From Rhizophagus clarus (Eukaryota; Glomeromycota; Glomeromycetes; Glomerales; Glomeraceae), in contig BLAL01000285.1 in NCBI GenBank assembly GCA_015698045.1, positions 1,922,001 through 1,986,000 on the forward strand: a DNA stretch of 64,000 nucleotides. The letters are read 5' to 3'. Below the pieces are notes generated by a model. The model saw nothing but the letters and a program-made list of their open reading frames with translations. It made no database searches and had not been told where the DNA came from. Positions 1-11,386 of the stretch are shown here, in pieces; the first letter of the stretch is position 1; the number at the start of each line of letters is the position of its first letter. A program made the translations under genes and the position numbers.

Positions 1-640
1 TTATTTTTTTGCCTAGAGGTTAGACTTTTAGGTGAGACTTAGAGGTGAACATATCTTGTATACATGCTCCACTTCGCTCTGCAACATTGGCATTCATATT
101 TGCCTTATATTTAGCATACATTAGAATAGGGTAGCATGGGTTGGGAATAATAGCATCCATATTCGCCTTGCCCTAAAGGGCTTTGCTCATATTCCTGCTA
201 TTATCCCCTCCCGTCGAATGCGTATTCATAGGCGTCGCCCTAAAGGGCTTTGCCTACTCATACTTATTCTCCTATATCGAACGCGCATTCGTCATCGCTA
301 TGCTCCTCCTCATGCTTGTTCTCTCTTGCTACCTAAGCAGTATGCTATTGGAAGGCAATTTGTATACCATATCTTGTATACATGCTCCGCTTTGCTCCGC
401 AGACTGTGGACACTATTTGGTAAGACTTAAAGGTAAGACTTAGAGGTGAGACTTAGAGGTGAGACTTAGAGGTGAGACTTGTTTTTTTTCGCCTAGAGGT
501 TAGACTTAAAGGTGAGACTTAGAGGTGAGACTTATTTGACTTAATGAATTTCCAAACAAATTGGCTTTAGAAAGGTTTCCTGCATATTACTTTTAGGTGA
601 GATATAAATATGGTCGCTCAGAGGTGAGATTTATTTGTCT
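1..640. repeat. Tandem GGTGAGACTTAGA repeats and flanking duplicated motifs
   Basis: A 13-base unit GGTGAGACTTAGA recurs with small variation near 20-50 and in a run around 420-630. Between these runs two other motifs are each present twice: one reading CCTAAAGGGCTTTGC (near 171 and 239) and one around TATCTTGTATACATGCTCC (near 52 and 369). The short open frames here overlap one another in different phases and resemble no protein I know, so I read the block as non-coding repeat DNA. Confidence 0.6.
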
Positions 641-750
641 TAATAAATTTTTAAATGAATTGGCTTTAGAATGGTTTCCTGTATATCAAGAAAATAATGG
701 TATACTAAAATAGACTCAATAATCCTTAAAACAAGAATTTGGATACCTGA

Positions 751-789
751 CCGGATAAATCTCACCTCAAAAAGGTGAGACTTATCCGG
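751..789. repeat. Near-perfect hairpin with GGTGAGA arms
   Basis: The arms CCGGATAAATCTCACCT and AGGTGAGACTTATCCGG are complementary apart from one position and are separated by about five bases. The arm contains the GGTGAGA core of the tandem repeats upstream, so both probably belong to one element, perhaps subterminal DNA of the transposon whose gene starts near 1.2 kb. Confidence 0.55.
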
Positions 790-861
790 ATTTTGTTTAC
801 AACAATGAATCAGCTCTAGAATTAATTCTAGGATAACATAAAAATATGGTATGCAAATTAT

Positions 862-935
862 GCTTGACAGGTCGAACCCCGAACACGCTCAGACACTTTG
901 GTCCTCGGTGTTCAGGGTTCTCCTGAGAGGCAAGC
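862..935. other. Long imperfect hairpin, about 74 bases
   Basis: Three nested paired blocks can be read: GCTTG with CAAGC, CAGG with CCTG, and GAACCCcGAACAC with GTGTTCaGGGTTC. They leave a loop of about 20 bases. This is a fold-back that could form a stem in RNA. It is not a tRNA: there is no cloverleaf and no T-arm in the right place. It may be a small-RNA precursor or only a transposon fold-back. Confidence 0.45.
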
Positions 936-1213
936 AATATGGCATACTTTTTTCGTTATATTATTTGGGATTAAAAAAAGGCCAGCGCGTTAACAAAGAT
1001 GGTGTACATCTTGATCTTGGAAACTTTAAATTTGGGTAAGGGAGATATGTTAACAGGATTTGAGCCCAGCATGATTTTAAGCTTAAATTCGATATCGGAT
1101 TTTGATATGTTTCCTGGTCTTGTAGATTAATTTGAGGTTTAATAAAGATTTCATAAAATTTTGTATACGAAGAGTCACGCCTAGAGCCCGTACAGCTTTT
1201 ATACGCCTATCTT

Positions 1214-4200
1214 TTGAAATCTGCACCAGAACCCCCAAAATGGCTCTACTGCAAATATGTTGATGAAAGAACCAGAAAAAAACATCTAGATTTAAAGCGT
1301 TATTTAGCGTCTAGCGTTTCCAGATTTGTCCCTTTTTTACCTGGAAACAATCAGCCAGCACATACCGTCTATCATAGTCCGATCGTAGAAGGATCAGTCC
1401 CTTTTTTACCTGGAAACAATCAGCCAGCACATACTGTCTATCATAGTCTGATCGTAGAAGGATCATCAAGATCAAAAGAAATGACCGAACAAGAAGAGTC
1501 AACATCATTTAATAATAATTATGAATCAGATTTTGCCAGTTTTGTCCCTCAAAAAAGGCGTAGACAAGATCAGTTTGGGGAACCAGAAGCCAATAAGGAA
1601 AGCAATGAACCGATTAATGAGTATGAATATGAAGGTGACATTTCTCCAGAAGACAATATGGATTTGGATGACGATCCAGTTGAACAATTTGCTGCGCCTG
1701 AAAATGATTCAGAATTCGCATATCCCGATACAAATGTTAATATTGCGGATTCTTGGATATTAACATGGATATTCAAATATCAAGCAAGATTTTGCTTGCC
1801 AGATGTTGCACTAGATTCTTTGATAAAGTTTTTTCATCAAGTATTAATGGATGCTAATCAGACGAGATTCAAAGATTTCCCGTCTTCTTTATACACTGCG
1901 ACTAAGTTATTATGAATCGACAACCAATCTATAACTTACGCAGTATGTCTGAGCTGTAATACATTATATAATATAGCTAATGTTGTTGCAGATGAAGGAT
2001 TTAAATGTACGCATGTAGAATTTCCAATGAAATCAAAAAAAACTTGCAGAATGGAATTAACTGTGCAAGTACCGCATGGTAATGGAAATAAAAGTCACCC
2101 CAAATTGTTATTTCCATTGCCAAATTTGAAAATACAGATAAACAGTTTGTACCAGAGACCAGAATTCAAGCAACAACTACGAAAATGGACCAATCGGGAT
2201 GTAAATAATGGTATGTTAGCAGATATTTATGACGGTAAAATCTGGAAAACTTTTTCAGGCACTTCAGACATCCCATTTTTTACACTGGAGACTGCAGATT
2301 TCCACTTGGGAATTATGATTAATCTTGATTGGTTTCAGCCTTTCGAGTCATCTGTATACAGCTGTGGGGCTATTTATGGGGTTATTTGTAACCTACCACG
2401 TGAAATTAGATTTAAAAAAGAAAATATGTTGACGCTTGGTCTACTATCAGGATCAAGCAAGATTAAGTTACACAAAATTAACCATTATCTCGCTCTGATT
2501 GTTGATGAGTTATTAGAGTTCTGGGATGGGATTGAGATTCCCGCCGCTGAAAAAAATATCCGATTGGCATTAATATGCTGTTCGAATGACATTCCTGCGG
2601 CGAAAAAGCTCTGCGGTCACATATCAGCATCAGTGAGCTGCCATAGGTGTTATAAAACAGCAAATTCAAGTGGAAATGGAAATAAGTCAAATTTTGGTGG
2701 CTTTGATGATATGGATGACTGGTTTGTAGAAAGAGATTTGGATGAACATCGACGGAATGCTGAGATTTGGAGACTATGTAAATCTGAGGAGGAAAGAAAA
2801 CGTCATGTGAGTTCGACCCATGTTAGATGGTCTGAACTGTTTCGATTGCCATATTTTAATCTGATAAGGTACCTTGTTGTAGATCCAATGCACTGTTTGT
2901 TCCTTGGAATAGCCTATTGGATAATTAAAAAATTATGGATCGAAGGCAACAAGATCACGAAACAAGATCTGGAAAAAATGGAAAAGCGAGCAAAAATCAT
3001 ACAAATACCCACGGATTTGGGGCGTATTCCAAATAAAATCGCAACTGGAGAAGGATTTTCCAGATTTACGGCCGACCAATAGAAAACGTTTGTTCTAATT
3101 TATGCTATCCCGTTGATGTGGGATTTGCTCGCTGAACCAGATCGACAAATTTTGGGAAATTTCGTTAGAGCTTGTTCTCTGCTAGTTTATCGAATTATTG
3201 ACTGTAACATATTGAACAAAGCTCACGAACATTTGCTCAAAGTTGCAACGTTAATTGAAGAAAATTATGGTCTAGAAAGAATAACCCCAAACCTCTATTT
3301 GTGTCTTCATATTGCCAATTGTTGCTGAGATTATGGTCCATTATATTCTTTCTGGTGTTTTTCCTTTGAAAGAATGAACGGGATCCTCAGTAGGTATTTT
3401 GTGAACTGTTTAATCTTTTAAGCTTGCTAATAATTTATTAAATAATATATCAATAGGCTCTTTTTCCAATAGTAATCGTCAAGTTGAACCCGAACTCTTA
3501 CGAATTATAATGTGGAATTGGAGACTTGATAACCTTGTATCCGTTCAATCAAATAATGTTAAGCTTGTTGAAACTTTAAAATTAATTCAACCACGATCAA
3601 CTTCTGGAAGTTTGGCAGCTTACGATAATTTTAATTACACTGAGCTGTATCAATTTAGAAAGGTATTCTTCCAAGAAGTTGATGAAACAATTGTCAGTAG
3701 GAACTATTTCCTGGAGAAATGCTTACGCCATGTAATAATCGGGTTGCCTTGCCTGATGATATTTATCAAATCCTAACCGAATATTATAATATTGCTTACG
3801 ACTTGCAATTTGTAACAATTGCTGAGTCAACATCAATCAGTTCAAGAGATGCAATAGTTATGCTAAATATGGTTGATCAATTTGGGTAGGTTAGGATCTC
3901 AGCAGAAGTGTTTAGATTGGCAATGGCACCCCGATACCTGAAAAATGCGAATGTTTTAGCGAAATTTATCTAAAACAATGAATCAACTGACTTATTTCCC
4001 GGCCAGGTACAGTATTATTTTGAACATACTGTGAGAATTTCAGGTGAACTTAAAACACATTGATTAGCATTTGTTAAATGGTATAAACTGGCGCCAAACC
4101 AGAAAACCCGATTTTATACAAGTATTGATGGTGATGAAAAAAGCTCAAATATTGAACTTTGGCGAAATGAATTTTACGAGATAGAGCGAGATTGTTTAAT

Positions 4201-4312
4201 TCCAATTCATTACCTATATAGTCGCTTTGTATCTGGTGAATTTGTAATTGGCAAAAAGAATCCTATCACATATAATGCTGTAATCCCAATAAATAGGCAG
4301 TTTCATTTGTGA
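1214..4312 (+). pseudogene. tnp2-family (CACTA/Plavaka-like) transposase, decayed
   Basis: The longest clean piece is 2027-3082. It carries sequence typical of fungal tnp2 transposases: INLDWFQPF followed by a YSCGAIYGVICNLPREIRFK block, then the hallmark VDPMHCLFLGIA. Further pieces give SFERMNGIL near 3370 and the C-terminal VIPINRQFHL just before a TGA at 4310. The 5' part (from about 1214, no ATG seen) is acidic and holds a 23-residue tandem repeat (PFLPGNNQPAHTVYHS core) at about 1327-1464. In-frame stops lie at 1913 (TGA), 3080 (TAG) and 3326 (TGA). Near 3394-3456 there is a GT...AG interval that looks like a short intron but leaves the frame shifted by one. The gene is therefore dead. 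I did not find convincing terminal repeats. Assignment to the Plavaka branch of CACTA is from memory of the family. Confidence 0.8.
1327..1464 (+). repeat. 69-base in-frame direct repeat
   Basis: Two adjacent copies of a 69-base unit that differ at very few positions encode two 23-residue repeats in the N-terminal part of the tnp2-like transposase. The near identity suggests a recent tandem duplication. Confidence 0.8.
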
Positions 4313-5139
4313 GAATTTTTACTGGTATAATAGAATTCTATTGTTTGGTGAAAATATAAATTTTAAATATGCAGATTTACTTTAACATTTAATGGAAGTG
4401 TATGAGTATTATATTTTTATTTTGTTAATTATGAGTAATTAATTAGTTACACGACTATTTCAATTCAAGTAACTAAAATGATAGTTAAATAACCCTTCGA
4501 CTGTTGTTAATATACAAAAAAGATCAGAATATCAAGACTCGGGCCAGTCCAAAAGACTCATGGTATCCAAGTCAACCGGTTCAGAGAACTCACGGTCAAT
4601 ATTCTGGAAAGTAATGCATACAGCAGGTACTGAACTCAGAAATATAATCCAGGTATTACATTCCTTAACCAATACGCCACTGCAACATTAAAGTTACAAT
4701 AAAAAAGTTCCAATATAATTTATTTGATTGATTTTCTTATAAGGTAACCATGCATGAGTAATTAGTCTGTAAGTAGCAATAAAAATCATGCCGATTATAA
4801 AAAAAATCATGATAAATAAGTTCATCAGCTTTCTGCCAGTCATCTCTTACGATTAAAAGTTTTTTTTTGAAGGTGGATTGTAATTGCAAAAATTCAGTCA
4901 GTTTCTTTTTTACGGTTATTGATTTTCTTTTATATAAACTGATTCCGCTTTAATATAATAATAACATTCTCTAACAATTATCTTATATTCATACCAGTTT
5001 TTTCTTATAGTTATTGGTCTTTCGTACAAATATCACAATATTTGGTTTTTATTTCTACATTTTTTTTTTTTGGTCTACATTTTTTTTGTAAATAGTCAAA
5101 GGTTATAAATTGATTTTTATTTTAATCCTAGGGGTTATA
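4313..5139. other. Gene-free AT-rich stretch
   Basis: This is the 3' flank of the transposase followed by AT-rich DNA with T runs. The stretch near 4530-4640 is less AT-rich and may be an old gene or element fragment. I recognise nothing in it. Confidence 0.4.
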
Positions 5140-5559
5140 ATGGGCCGAAAGCATAAACATAGTAGCCTTAAATATATTAGGCAGAACCTGATACGAAAGA
5201 ATAAGAATTTAACACGAGTAAATGACTCTTTACAAATAATGTCAAATCACGCAACGATTAGGAATATAGAATCTCGGAAAAAGGTTGTAGAATTAGAAAA
5301 CTGTAATCATGCGTTAATAGAAATCATGAGTATGCAGAAAGAAGCAAATGATTTTCTACAACAGAAGATCGATATATTAGAAACTCAACTATCCCTACTT
5401 AATAATTCAGAAATGGGAACTTTATTAAATAATCAAGAAGTGAATTCGTTCAGCAGTACTCTGATGTTAGCATCCTCTGTCAAAATAAATAATATCAGAA
5501 GTGAGGAGGGTGAGGAGGATGAAGACGGTAAAATTAAAATACGTAAAATATGCGAGTAA
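5140..5559 (+). CDS. Hypothetical coiled-coil protein, possible first exon
   Basis: The ATG at 5140 opens a basic N-terminus (MGRKHKH). A polar, heptad-rich stretch follows at about residues 55-95, rich in Leu, Ile, Glu and Asn and likely a coiled coil, and then an acidic GEEDEDG tail. The reading frame closes right after a perfect donor-like GTAAGT at 5556, so the ORF may be only the first exon. A repeat-filled gap separates it from the next gene at 6048. I do not recognise the family. The lack of long repeats inside it and the plausible codon content argue for a real or recently real gene. Confidence 0.4.
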   Translation: MGRKHKHSSLKYIRQNLIRKNKNLTRVNDSLQIMSNHATIRNIESRKKVVELENCNHALIEIMSMQKEANDFLQQKIDILETQLSLLNNSEMGTLLNNQEVNSFSSTLMLASSVKINNIRSEEGEEDEDGKIKIRKICE

Positions 5560-5562
5560 GTC

Positions 5563-5810
5563 TTAAATAACATATACTGGTGTTGCTTAATTTCTGCAAA
5601 TTTCGCGTATCATATTACATCATTACATCATTACAGTCTAATGATTAATTGTTATAATACTTGTCAAATAATAAATAATAGAAAAGTTGTAAGTCAATGA
5701 TATATTTTATTAAATAACATATACCGGTGTTGCTTAATTTCTGCAAATTTTGAAAATTTCGCGTATCATATTACATCATTACATCATTCAGTCTAATGAT
5801 TAATTGTCAG
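5563..5810 (+). repeat. Direct duplication of about 90 bases
   Basis: The segment beginning TTAAATAACATATAC and running through ATTACATCATTACATCATT and CAGTCTAATGATTAATTG occurs at about 5563-5652 and again at about 5712-5806. The two copies differ slightly. Confidence 0.75.
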
Positions 5811-5845
5811 ATTTTAATTTATTAAATTTATTAATCATTTAATTG

Positions 5846-5992
5846 TTAGAACAATTGAAAATTGTTAAAATTGTTAAAAATAATGAAAAATAATCGATCT
5901 GAAAAAAAATACTGATAATTGTTAGAACAATTGAAAATTGTTAAAATTGTTAAAAATAATGAAAAATAATCGATCTGAAAAAAAATACTGAT
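5846..5992 (+). repeat. Tandem duplication of about 75 bases
   Basis: The segment starting GTTAGAACAATTGAAAATTG and ending in AAAAAAAATACTGAT is present twice, almost identically, in the DNA just upstream of the gene at 6048. Confidence 0.8.
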
Positions 5993-6047
5993 TTCTTTCT
6001 ATTACTGTGAATATTTTTATGTTTTTTTTAAAAAATTTGAATTAAAT

Positions 6048-7907
6048 ATGTCCAATAAGAAAGATTTAGAGAAAGTAGACGAGCTATTGGGTAAGTTGAT
6101 CGGTGAACAGCAGATATCAGGATATACTAAAAACTAATGATTATCCAAATCAATAGCTTTTACCCAACAAGCCAAATATTTTTTTGAAAAAATATCGAAT
6201 ATTATACAAAGACAGCAAGAACAGCAAAATAATGAACCCTACGGGGTGCCAGGTTCTTCACGGGCTGTTTCTTCACGGAGTTCTTCACAGGCTGTTTCTT
6301 CACGTGGTTCTTCACAGGCTGGTTCTCAACAAGAACCAATTCTTATATCGTCAGATGAGGATATAACAATTAAAATGGAAAAAAGCGACACCGCTGTAAC
6401 CAGCGGTATTAGTGAAAAAGATGAAGATAAAAGCGCTGTAACCAGCGCTACTAATGAAAAAGATAGGGGTACTAAAAAGGCCATCAGGAAAAAAAATACT
6501 AACGACAGCGACAAAAATTCCAGAAAAGCCATCAGCGATAAAGCCAAGGGAAAAGTCCCAGTCCAATCAAGTTCAGACGATTCAAGTAGTTCAGACAGCT
6601 CCTATAGCTCAAATAGCTCAAATACTCCCTTTTATTTGACGAAGAGTGATATGCCAAAAGATCTAAGTGACGCCTTAAGAGTAAATAAGGATATCTCAAA
6701 TTAATTTTATATACATTTATTAACTGATATTGTTAATTTTATATAGAAGGAGGTTATTTGGAAATATGACGCGTTACCAGAAGGAAAAAGAATTGATTTG
6801 GGCCAAACATTCACTAATCAGCAAAATCGCGTTATTAACGATATTATACCTAGTATAATGAAAAATATTAACAATAATATATTTCCTATTTCTAATAAAA
6901 TTTTATATGATATAATTCACTCCCTTCACCGTCATCGATGTAAAGAGCACCTTAAAAAGAATCGGTCATCGTCAGGAAAAAAACTGCAAGAAAAAAGAAA
7001 ACATTCCAATTCCAGACGTCATGACGTGAGTAAATAAAGTTTTGTACAGTGTAAATATTTGCTTTAATACTAACTTCTTATCTAATACAGAAAAGATTAA
7101 AAAGGGGAAGATTAATAAAACATTTACAGATGGTGAAGAATTCACTAGTCAAGAAATTTAAGGACGAAGACTTAAAATTGATAATTGATAATAACGCCTA
7201 CCATTCCCCCGAGGAATCTGAGACTGATTGCGAAAACGGGAGAAGCAATATTATTGTCAAAGATCTTAAGTGGAGATCTGACACAGTGAGTATTTCTTCC
7301 TGCTTTTATTATTTTTAATTTGCCATTTCTAACTATTTTTAATTTATTTACTAACTATTTCCAACTATTTTTAATTTATTTACTAACTATTTCTAACTAT
7401 TTCTAACTATTTTAATTTTACTAACTATTTTAATTTTAAGTTATGATTATTTTTGCGTGAATATATTGACCGATTAAGAACTGAACAACCCAATAATAGA
7501 AAATTACGTGAGCGAGTTATGGGCAATGATTTTGTAATAATGAACCAGTGGCGCCTTTATTGGTGTCACGTTAGACTCGTTCCAGATATAAAGAAAAGTT
7601 AAAGATTGCAGTCACCCAGCAGCTGGACCAGCATTAAGACCAGCAGCATGACTTGATGAAATTTGCGGAAAGTGAAAAGTCCCTTAATGATGGATATGAC
7701 GCTGACGTTGGAGAAGAGGAGGAAGAAACGGAAGAGACTATTTTATTAACAAGTACTGACCAACCTTCCAACCAATCTTCCAACCAACCTTCTAACCAAT
7801 CTTCCGACCAATCCTCTAACCAACAACCTTCTGGCCAATCTTCCAACCAACCTTCTGGTCAACCTTCTGGCCAACTTTTTGACGATGATCTTGAAATAGA
7901 CGATTGA
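6048..7907 (+). pseudogene. Multi-exon Ser/Lys-rich hypothetical gene, broken at 3' end
   Basis: Four exons splice cleanly in frame: 6048-6090, 6157-6680, 6747-7025 and 7091-7285. The introns are 6091-6156 (GTAAGT, CTAATGA branch), 6681-6746 and 7026-7090 (GTGAGT, TACTAAC branch). The protein starts MSNKKDLEKVDELL. It continues with a Ser/Arg repeat (SSRAVSSRSSSQAVSSRGSS), an acidic-basic serine-rich middle, a short folded-looking segment (IWKYDALPEGKRIDLGQTF) and a KRKHSNSRRHD-type basic stretch. After a further donor at 7286 the likely fifth exon, reading LREYIDRLRTEQPNNRK near 7453, has a TGA at 7444, then a frame change near 7560-7590 and a TAA at 7635. The last open part (7653-7907) is acidic and ends in NQPSNQSS-type repeats. 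The function is unknown. Three precise introns show it was a genuine host gene. Confidence 0.6.
7753..7878 (+). repeat. Short in-frame repeat encoding SNQPSNQSS/PSGQ
   Basis: About ten degenerate 12-base units based on CAACCTTCCAAC encode a Gln/Pro/Ser/Asn-rich tail in the last open segment of the gene above. Confidence 0.8.
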
Positions 7908-8195
7908 TGGTAGTGATGGTAGTGGTGTTGTGGTGGTGGTGATTTCCTATATTTTGTATTCTATTATTTACCTATTTCTCACTAATAACTGATTCCCCCT
8001 CCCCTGCTTTTGCATATTAATTAGTGCATACAGTTATTTTTGTGATGATTGATGGTGGTGATGGTGGTGGTGTTGTGGTGGTAGTGATTTCCTATATTTT
8101 GTATTCTTTTACCTATTTCTCACTAATAACCGATTCCCCCTCCCCTGCTTTTGTGAATTTTATGTATATTAATTAGTACATACAGTTATTTTTTT
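7905..8195 (+). repeat. Tandem duplication, about 143-base period, with GGTGGT runs
   Basis: Two copies, starting near 7907 and 8050, each contain a GATGGT/GGTGGT microsatellite, the string GATTTCCTATATTTTGTATT, a CCCCCTCCCCTGC block and a TACAGTTATTTTT end. They follow the stop of the preceding gene and probably represent its duplicated 3' region. Confidence 0.8.
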
Positions 8196-8641
8196 TTTTT
8201 CTAAAAATACTTCCTTCAAATAATATTATTGTAATATTTCTTTTTTCAATTATTTCTTTAATCATCCAACGATATTCTTTTTTATAAAAATCTTCGACTT
8301 TCTGCCTATTTTTTCTTTATTAAATATCATTCCTTGTATATTCTCTTGTTCATTTTGTACACATTATATCATCATGTATAGTCAAATGATAAATTTTCAG
8401 TGGGTAATTAGGAGGATTATTAAATGTTTTAATACAATTGGTGACAAAATTGTTTATTATTTAGAATAAATCATTTATTAGCTTATGCAATATAAAAATA
8501 ATGTGGATACATACATTTTTATTATGATTTCCATCATTGTTCGGTTTACTATTAACAGTTAAAATAAGTCTTAATAAGATTAGATAAAATCATAAAGCAC
8601 ATTTATTGAATGAGCATCAATCAGCTACATACAAATTATCT
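8196..8641. other. Gene-free AT-rich DNA
   Basis: I see no open frame, repeat or motif of note here beyond T-rich runs. Confidence 0.4.
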
Positions 8642-8905
8642 ATTACAGCTATTTGCAAATAACGGACCACCTAATTCGATTTTTAATTGCGTATGAAATT
8701 TTCATACGCAGCCATACGCAGTCATACTCGCATAGTAAACTGCTAGAATTATTGTGATGTAACTGCAGATGATTGCATATGAAAAATTTAAAAATGAGTT
8801 TAACGGTCCAGGCAGATATTACCATGCGTATGACTGCATATGAAAATTTCATACGCAGTCAAAAAATAAATAAGGTAGTCTGTTATTTTCGCAAATAGCT
8901 GTAAT
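8642..8905. mobile_element. MITE, about 264 bases, TIR ATTACAGCTATTTGC
   Basis: The left end ATTACAGCTATTTGCAAATA is matched in inverse at the right end (GCAAATAGCTGTAAT), with similarity continuing through AACRGACYACCT. The interior holds several copies of CATACGCAG/CATATGAAA in both orientations and no coding potential. The target duplication is not clear. It could be a TA-target mariner-type MITE. Confidence 0.75.
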
Positions 8906-9545
8906 CTGTATCAATCGGACATATACCTGATTGGTACCCGATTGACAATAATTTGACCTGCTGATAGCTGATTGATGACTGATGATCAACAATTACCGAT
9001 TGTTAAACTGGTACCAATCAGTCACCAATCGGTCATATAACTGATATGTAGCTGATTGAAATAAATGCCTGATTGATGACCAAAATATTTGCAAATTTTT
9101 CAATGATTCTGCGGTTGGTATCTGAATGAATGAATCAGTAACAGATCAACTACCAATCAGGTACCAATCAGTTATATGGCCGAGGTATATTATATTTTCG
9201 ACCTGTATCAATCAGTTACAAATCAGCAATATAACCGATTGCTAACTGATTGATGACCAATTGGTGACCGATTGCTCACTAAATCTCATCTGATACCAAT
9301 CGGTCACCAATCTGATATAGCCGATTGATAACTGATAGCTGTCAATTATTAAATTGACACCAATCAGCCATCAATCGGTCACCAATTGGTTATATGACTG
9401 ATTGGTAACCGATTGAAATTAGTGCCTGATTGATGACTGATAGGTAATAGATTGAAAGAATCGGCAACCAATCAGTTACCAATCAGTTACCAATCAGTCA
9501 TATGACTGATTGATAGCCGATTTATTATATTTCGACCTGTGTAAA
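8906..9545. repeat. CCAATCAG palindromic repeat block, about two units
   Basis: The block is built of many short degenerate pieces such as ACCAATCAGTCA, CTGATTGGTAACC and CATATGACTGATTGAT in both orientations, so much of it can fold on itself. The phrase TTCGACCTGT appears near 9197 and 9532 and seems to mark unit ends of roughly 300 bases. Related blocks lie near 14.8, 23.9 and 46.4 kb. There is no ORF. Confidence 0.7.
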
Positions 9546-10070
9546 TAGTCAATTTTATAATAATCTAAACCTGAATTTTTTTTTATACTGGTGATTGTGA
9601 TTAGCATATAAATGTGATTATAAAAAGTGTATTTAAGTTTTACAAATTTAGGATGTTAAATTCTGGTGATAATAAGTAGGATATAATTATATATGAGGTG
9701 ATTATAGACAAGTCTGACTGTATCTTATATAAATTCTTTTTATATGAACTCTTAAAAATAAAAAAAAATCTATTTATTATCGCCATTTTCAAATTGGTGT
9801 GACCTTATGATGATCATCAAATAAAAAAAACCACTGATTTTCATAAATATTTTCAATTTGACAAATGTAAGGTGTTTTTTCTTTATGATTACTTACAATT
9901 TTCTAGCAGTACTTGTATTGGTAGGCTCACTTGCACCTTCCTTTTAAGTTTTAGAAGAAGTTATTATATACTATTTAGAGTTTCTTTTTCCTGAAGTTTG
10001 TGATTTTTATAGATTACTATCAATTTCTCTGGATTTTTCAATTAGAAATTTTTCTGACAAGTTCTTTCAA
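9546..10070. other. Gene-free DNA upstream of the Tc1-like transposase
   Basis: AT-rich, probably including the 5' end of the transposon whose gene starts at 10071. I could not identify its inverted repeat by eye. Confidence 0.4.
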
Positions 10071-11257
10071 ATGACATGCGCTTTTAGTGAAGACCTGAAA
10101 TGGAGAATAGTTTTTCTTTATTATAATGAACATAATTGTAAAAAAATAGTCGAGTTACTATATTAGTAAGACTACTGTTAAAAAAGTTCTACAAATTTAT
10201 ATGCGATGGGGTGCAGTAGTAGATCTTTGGAAAAAGCCACCAGGACGTAACAAAATACTAACTCGGAATGATATGAAGGTATTTGCAGGGTTATATTGAT
10301 GGTTTCATGTCTTTTGTAAAATTTTCTTTAAAAAAATACTCACTTTTTATCACAATTTAGATATTACAAGAATTAGTTAAAGATAAAATTGATTGGTATT
10401 TAGATGAATTAGTTGGAGAACTTGAGGTATCAATAGATAAACTAGTTTCTATTCCAACTCTTTGGCGGTCATTGATTTATTGTGAAATTAGTAGGAAAAA
10501 GGTAAATTTTAGTAATTCAAATTACTATAAATTATTGCATGATTTATTTACTATTTTTTTTTTTTATTATTTCAGCTACATCATGCGGCTTATGAATGGA
10601 ATGAACTTCTCCGAAGTACATTTATTGCAAAAGTTGGACGTGAATATAAGCCTGAACAGCTTATATTCATGGATGAAGCTTCAAAAGATGAGCGTACTTT
10701 GTCTCGTAGATATGGGTATTCCCTTAAAAATACATTTGCAACTAAAAAGAATGTTTTTGTGTGTGGTGTACGATATACTATATTACCTGCTTTATCATTA
10801 CAAGGTATTATTGCAGTAGATATAATGGAAGGCAGTTGTACAAAAGAAAGATTTAAAGAATTTGTTATTTTAAATGTGGTGGGTAAATTTTATGATAAAA
10901 ATTATTTTTTCATAATTTTTATTCAATTGTTTTTTTATCTTCCCTATTTAGGTTCCTCAAATAAACGCATATCTTTCTGAACACAGTGTTCTTGTACTTG
11001 ATAATGTGCGAATTCATCATGATAAAGATCTTATAGAATATATTGAATCTTTTGGTGGGCGTGTTGAATTTTTACCCCCTTATTCCCCTAATTTCAACCC
11101 TATAGAATCTAGTTTTTCTGTTATAAAGTCATTTTTACAAAAATATAGAGATTTTGTTAATTCATGTAGTGATCCCAGATATCCTCTTCTTATTGCATGC
11201 ACTCAGATTACTTCAAATATGGTGGCAAAATTTTTTGAAGATTCAATTTATATGTAA
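10071..11257 (+). CDS. Tc1/mariner-IS630-like transposase with three introns
   Basis: DDE transposase of the Tc1/mariner superfamily, which cuts and pastes its transposon at TA targets. Exons read 10071-10278, 10361-10501, 10576-10878 and 10952-11257. All three introns (82, 74 and 73 bases) have GT...AG ends and keep frame. Exon 1 (start MTCAFSEDLKWRIVFLYY) is a helix-turn-helix region and contains a one-base frame slip near 10155, in the ELL/ISKTTVKK stretch. The catalytic triad is visible: D in IFMDEASKDE, D in VLVLDNVRIHHD, and E in YSPNFNPIES. There are 34 residues between the last two, the usual D34E spacing. The C-terminus is intact. Apart from the slip in exon 1 the gene looks well preserved. 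Terminal repeats were not found. Confidence 0.85.
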
Positions 11258-11386
11258 TATATATAAAATTTAGATATTTACATAGAATGTATAAATTCAA
11301 ATAATAATTGACAATTGCAAATTGGATCTTTATTATAAAATTAGAAAATTAAACTTGAAATATATTATATTACTAATTATTATTAT

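Noticed and set aside
183-443. Plus-strand 86-codon hydrophobic frame
   Set aside because: Overlaps another frame in a repeat-bearing region and contains duplicated non-coding motifs. No supporting features.
862-935. tRNA gene
   Set aside because: The fold is one long hairpin, with no anticodon or T-arm geometry.
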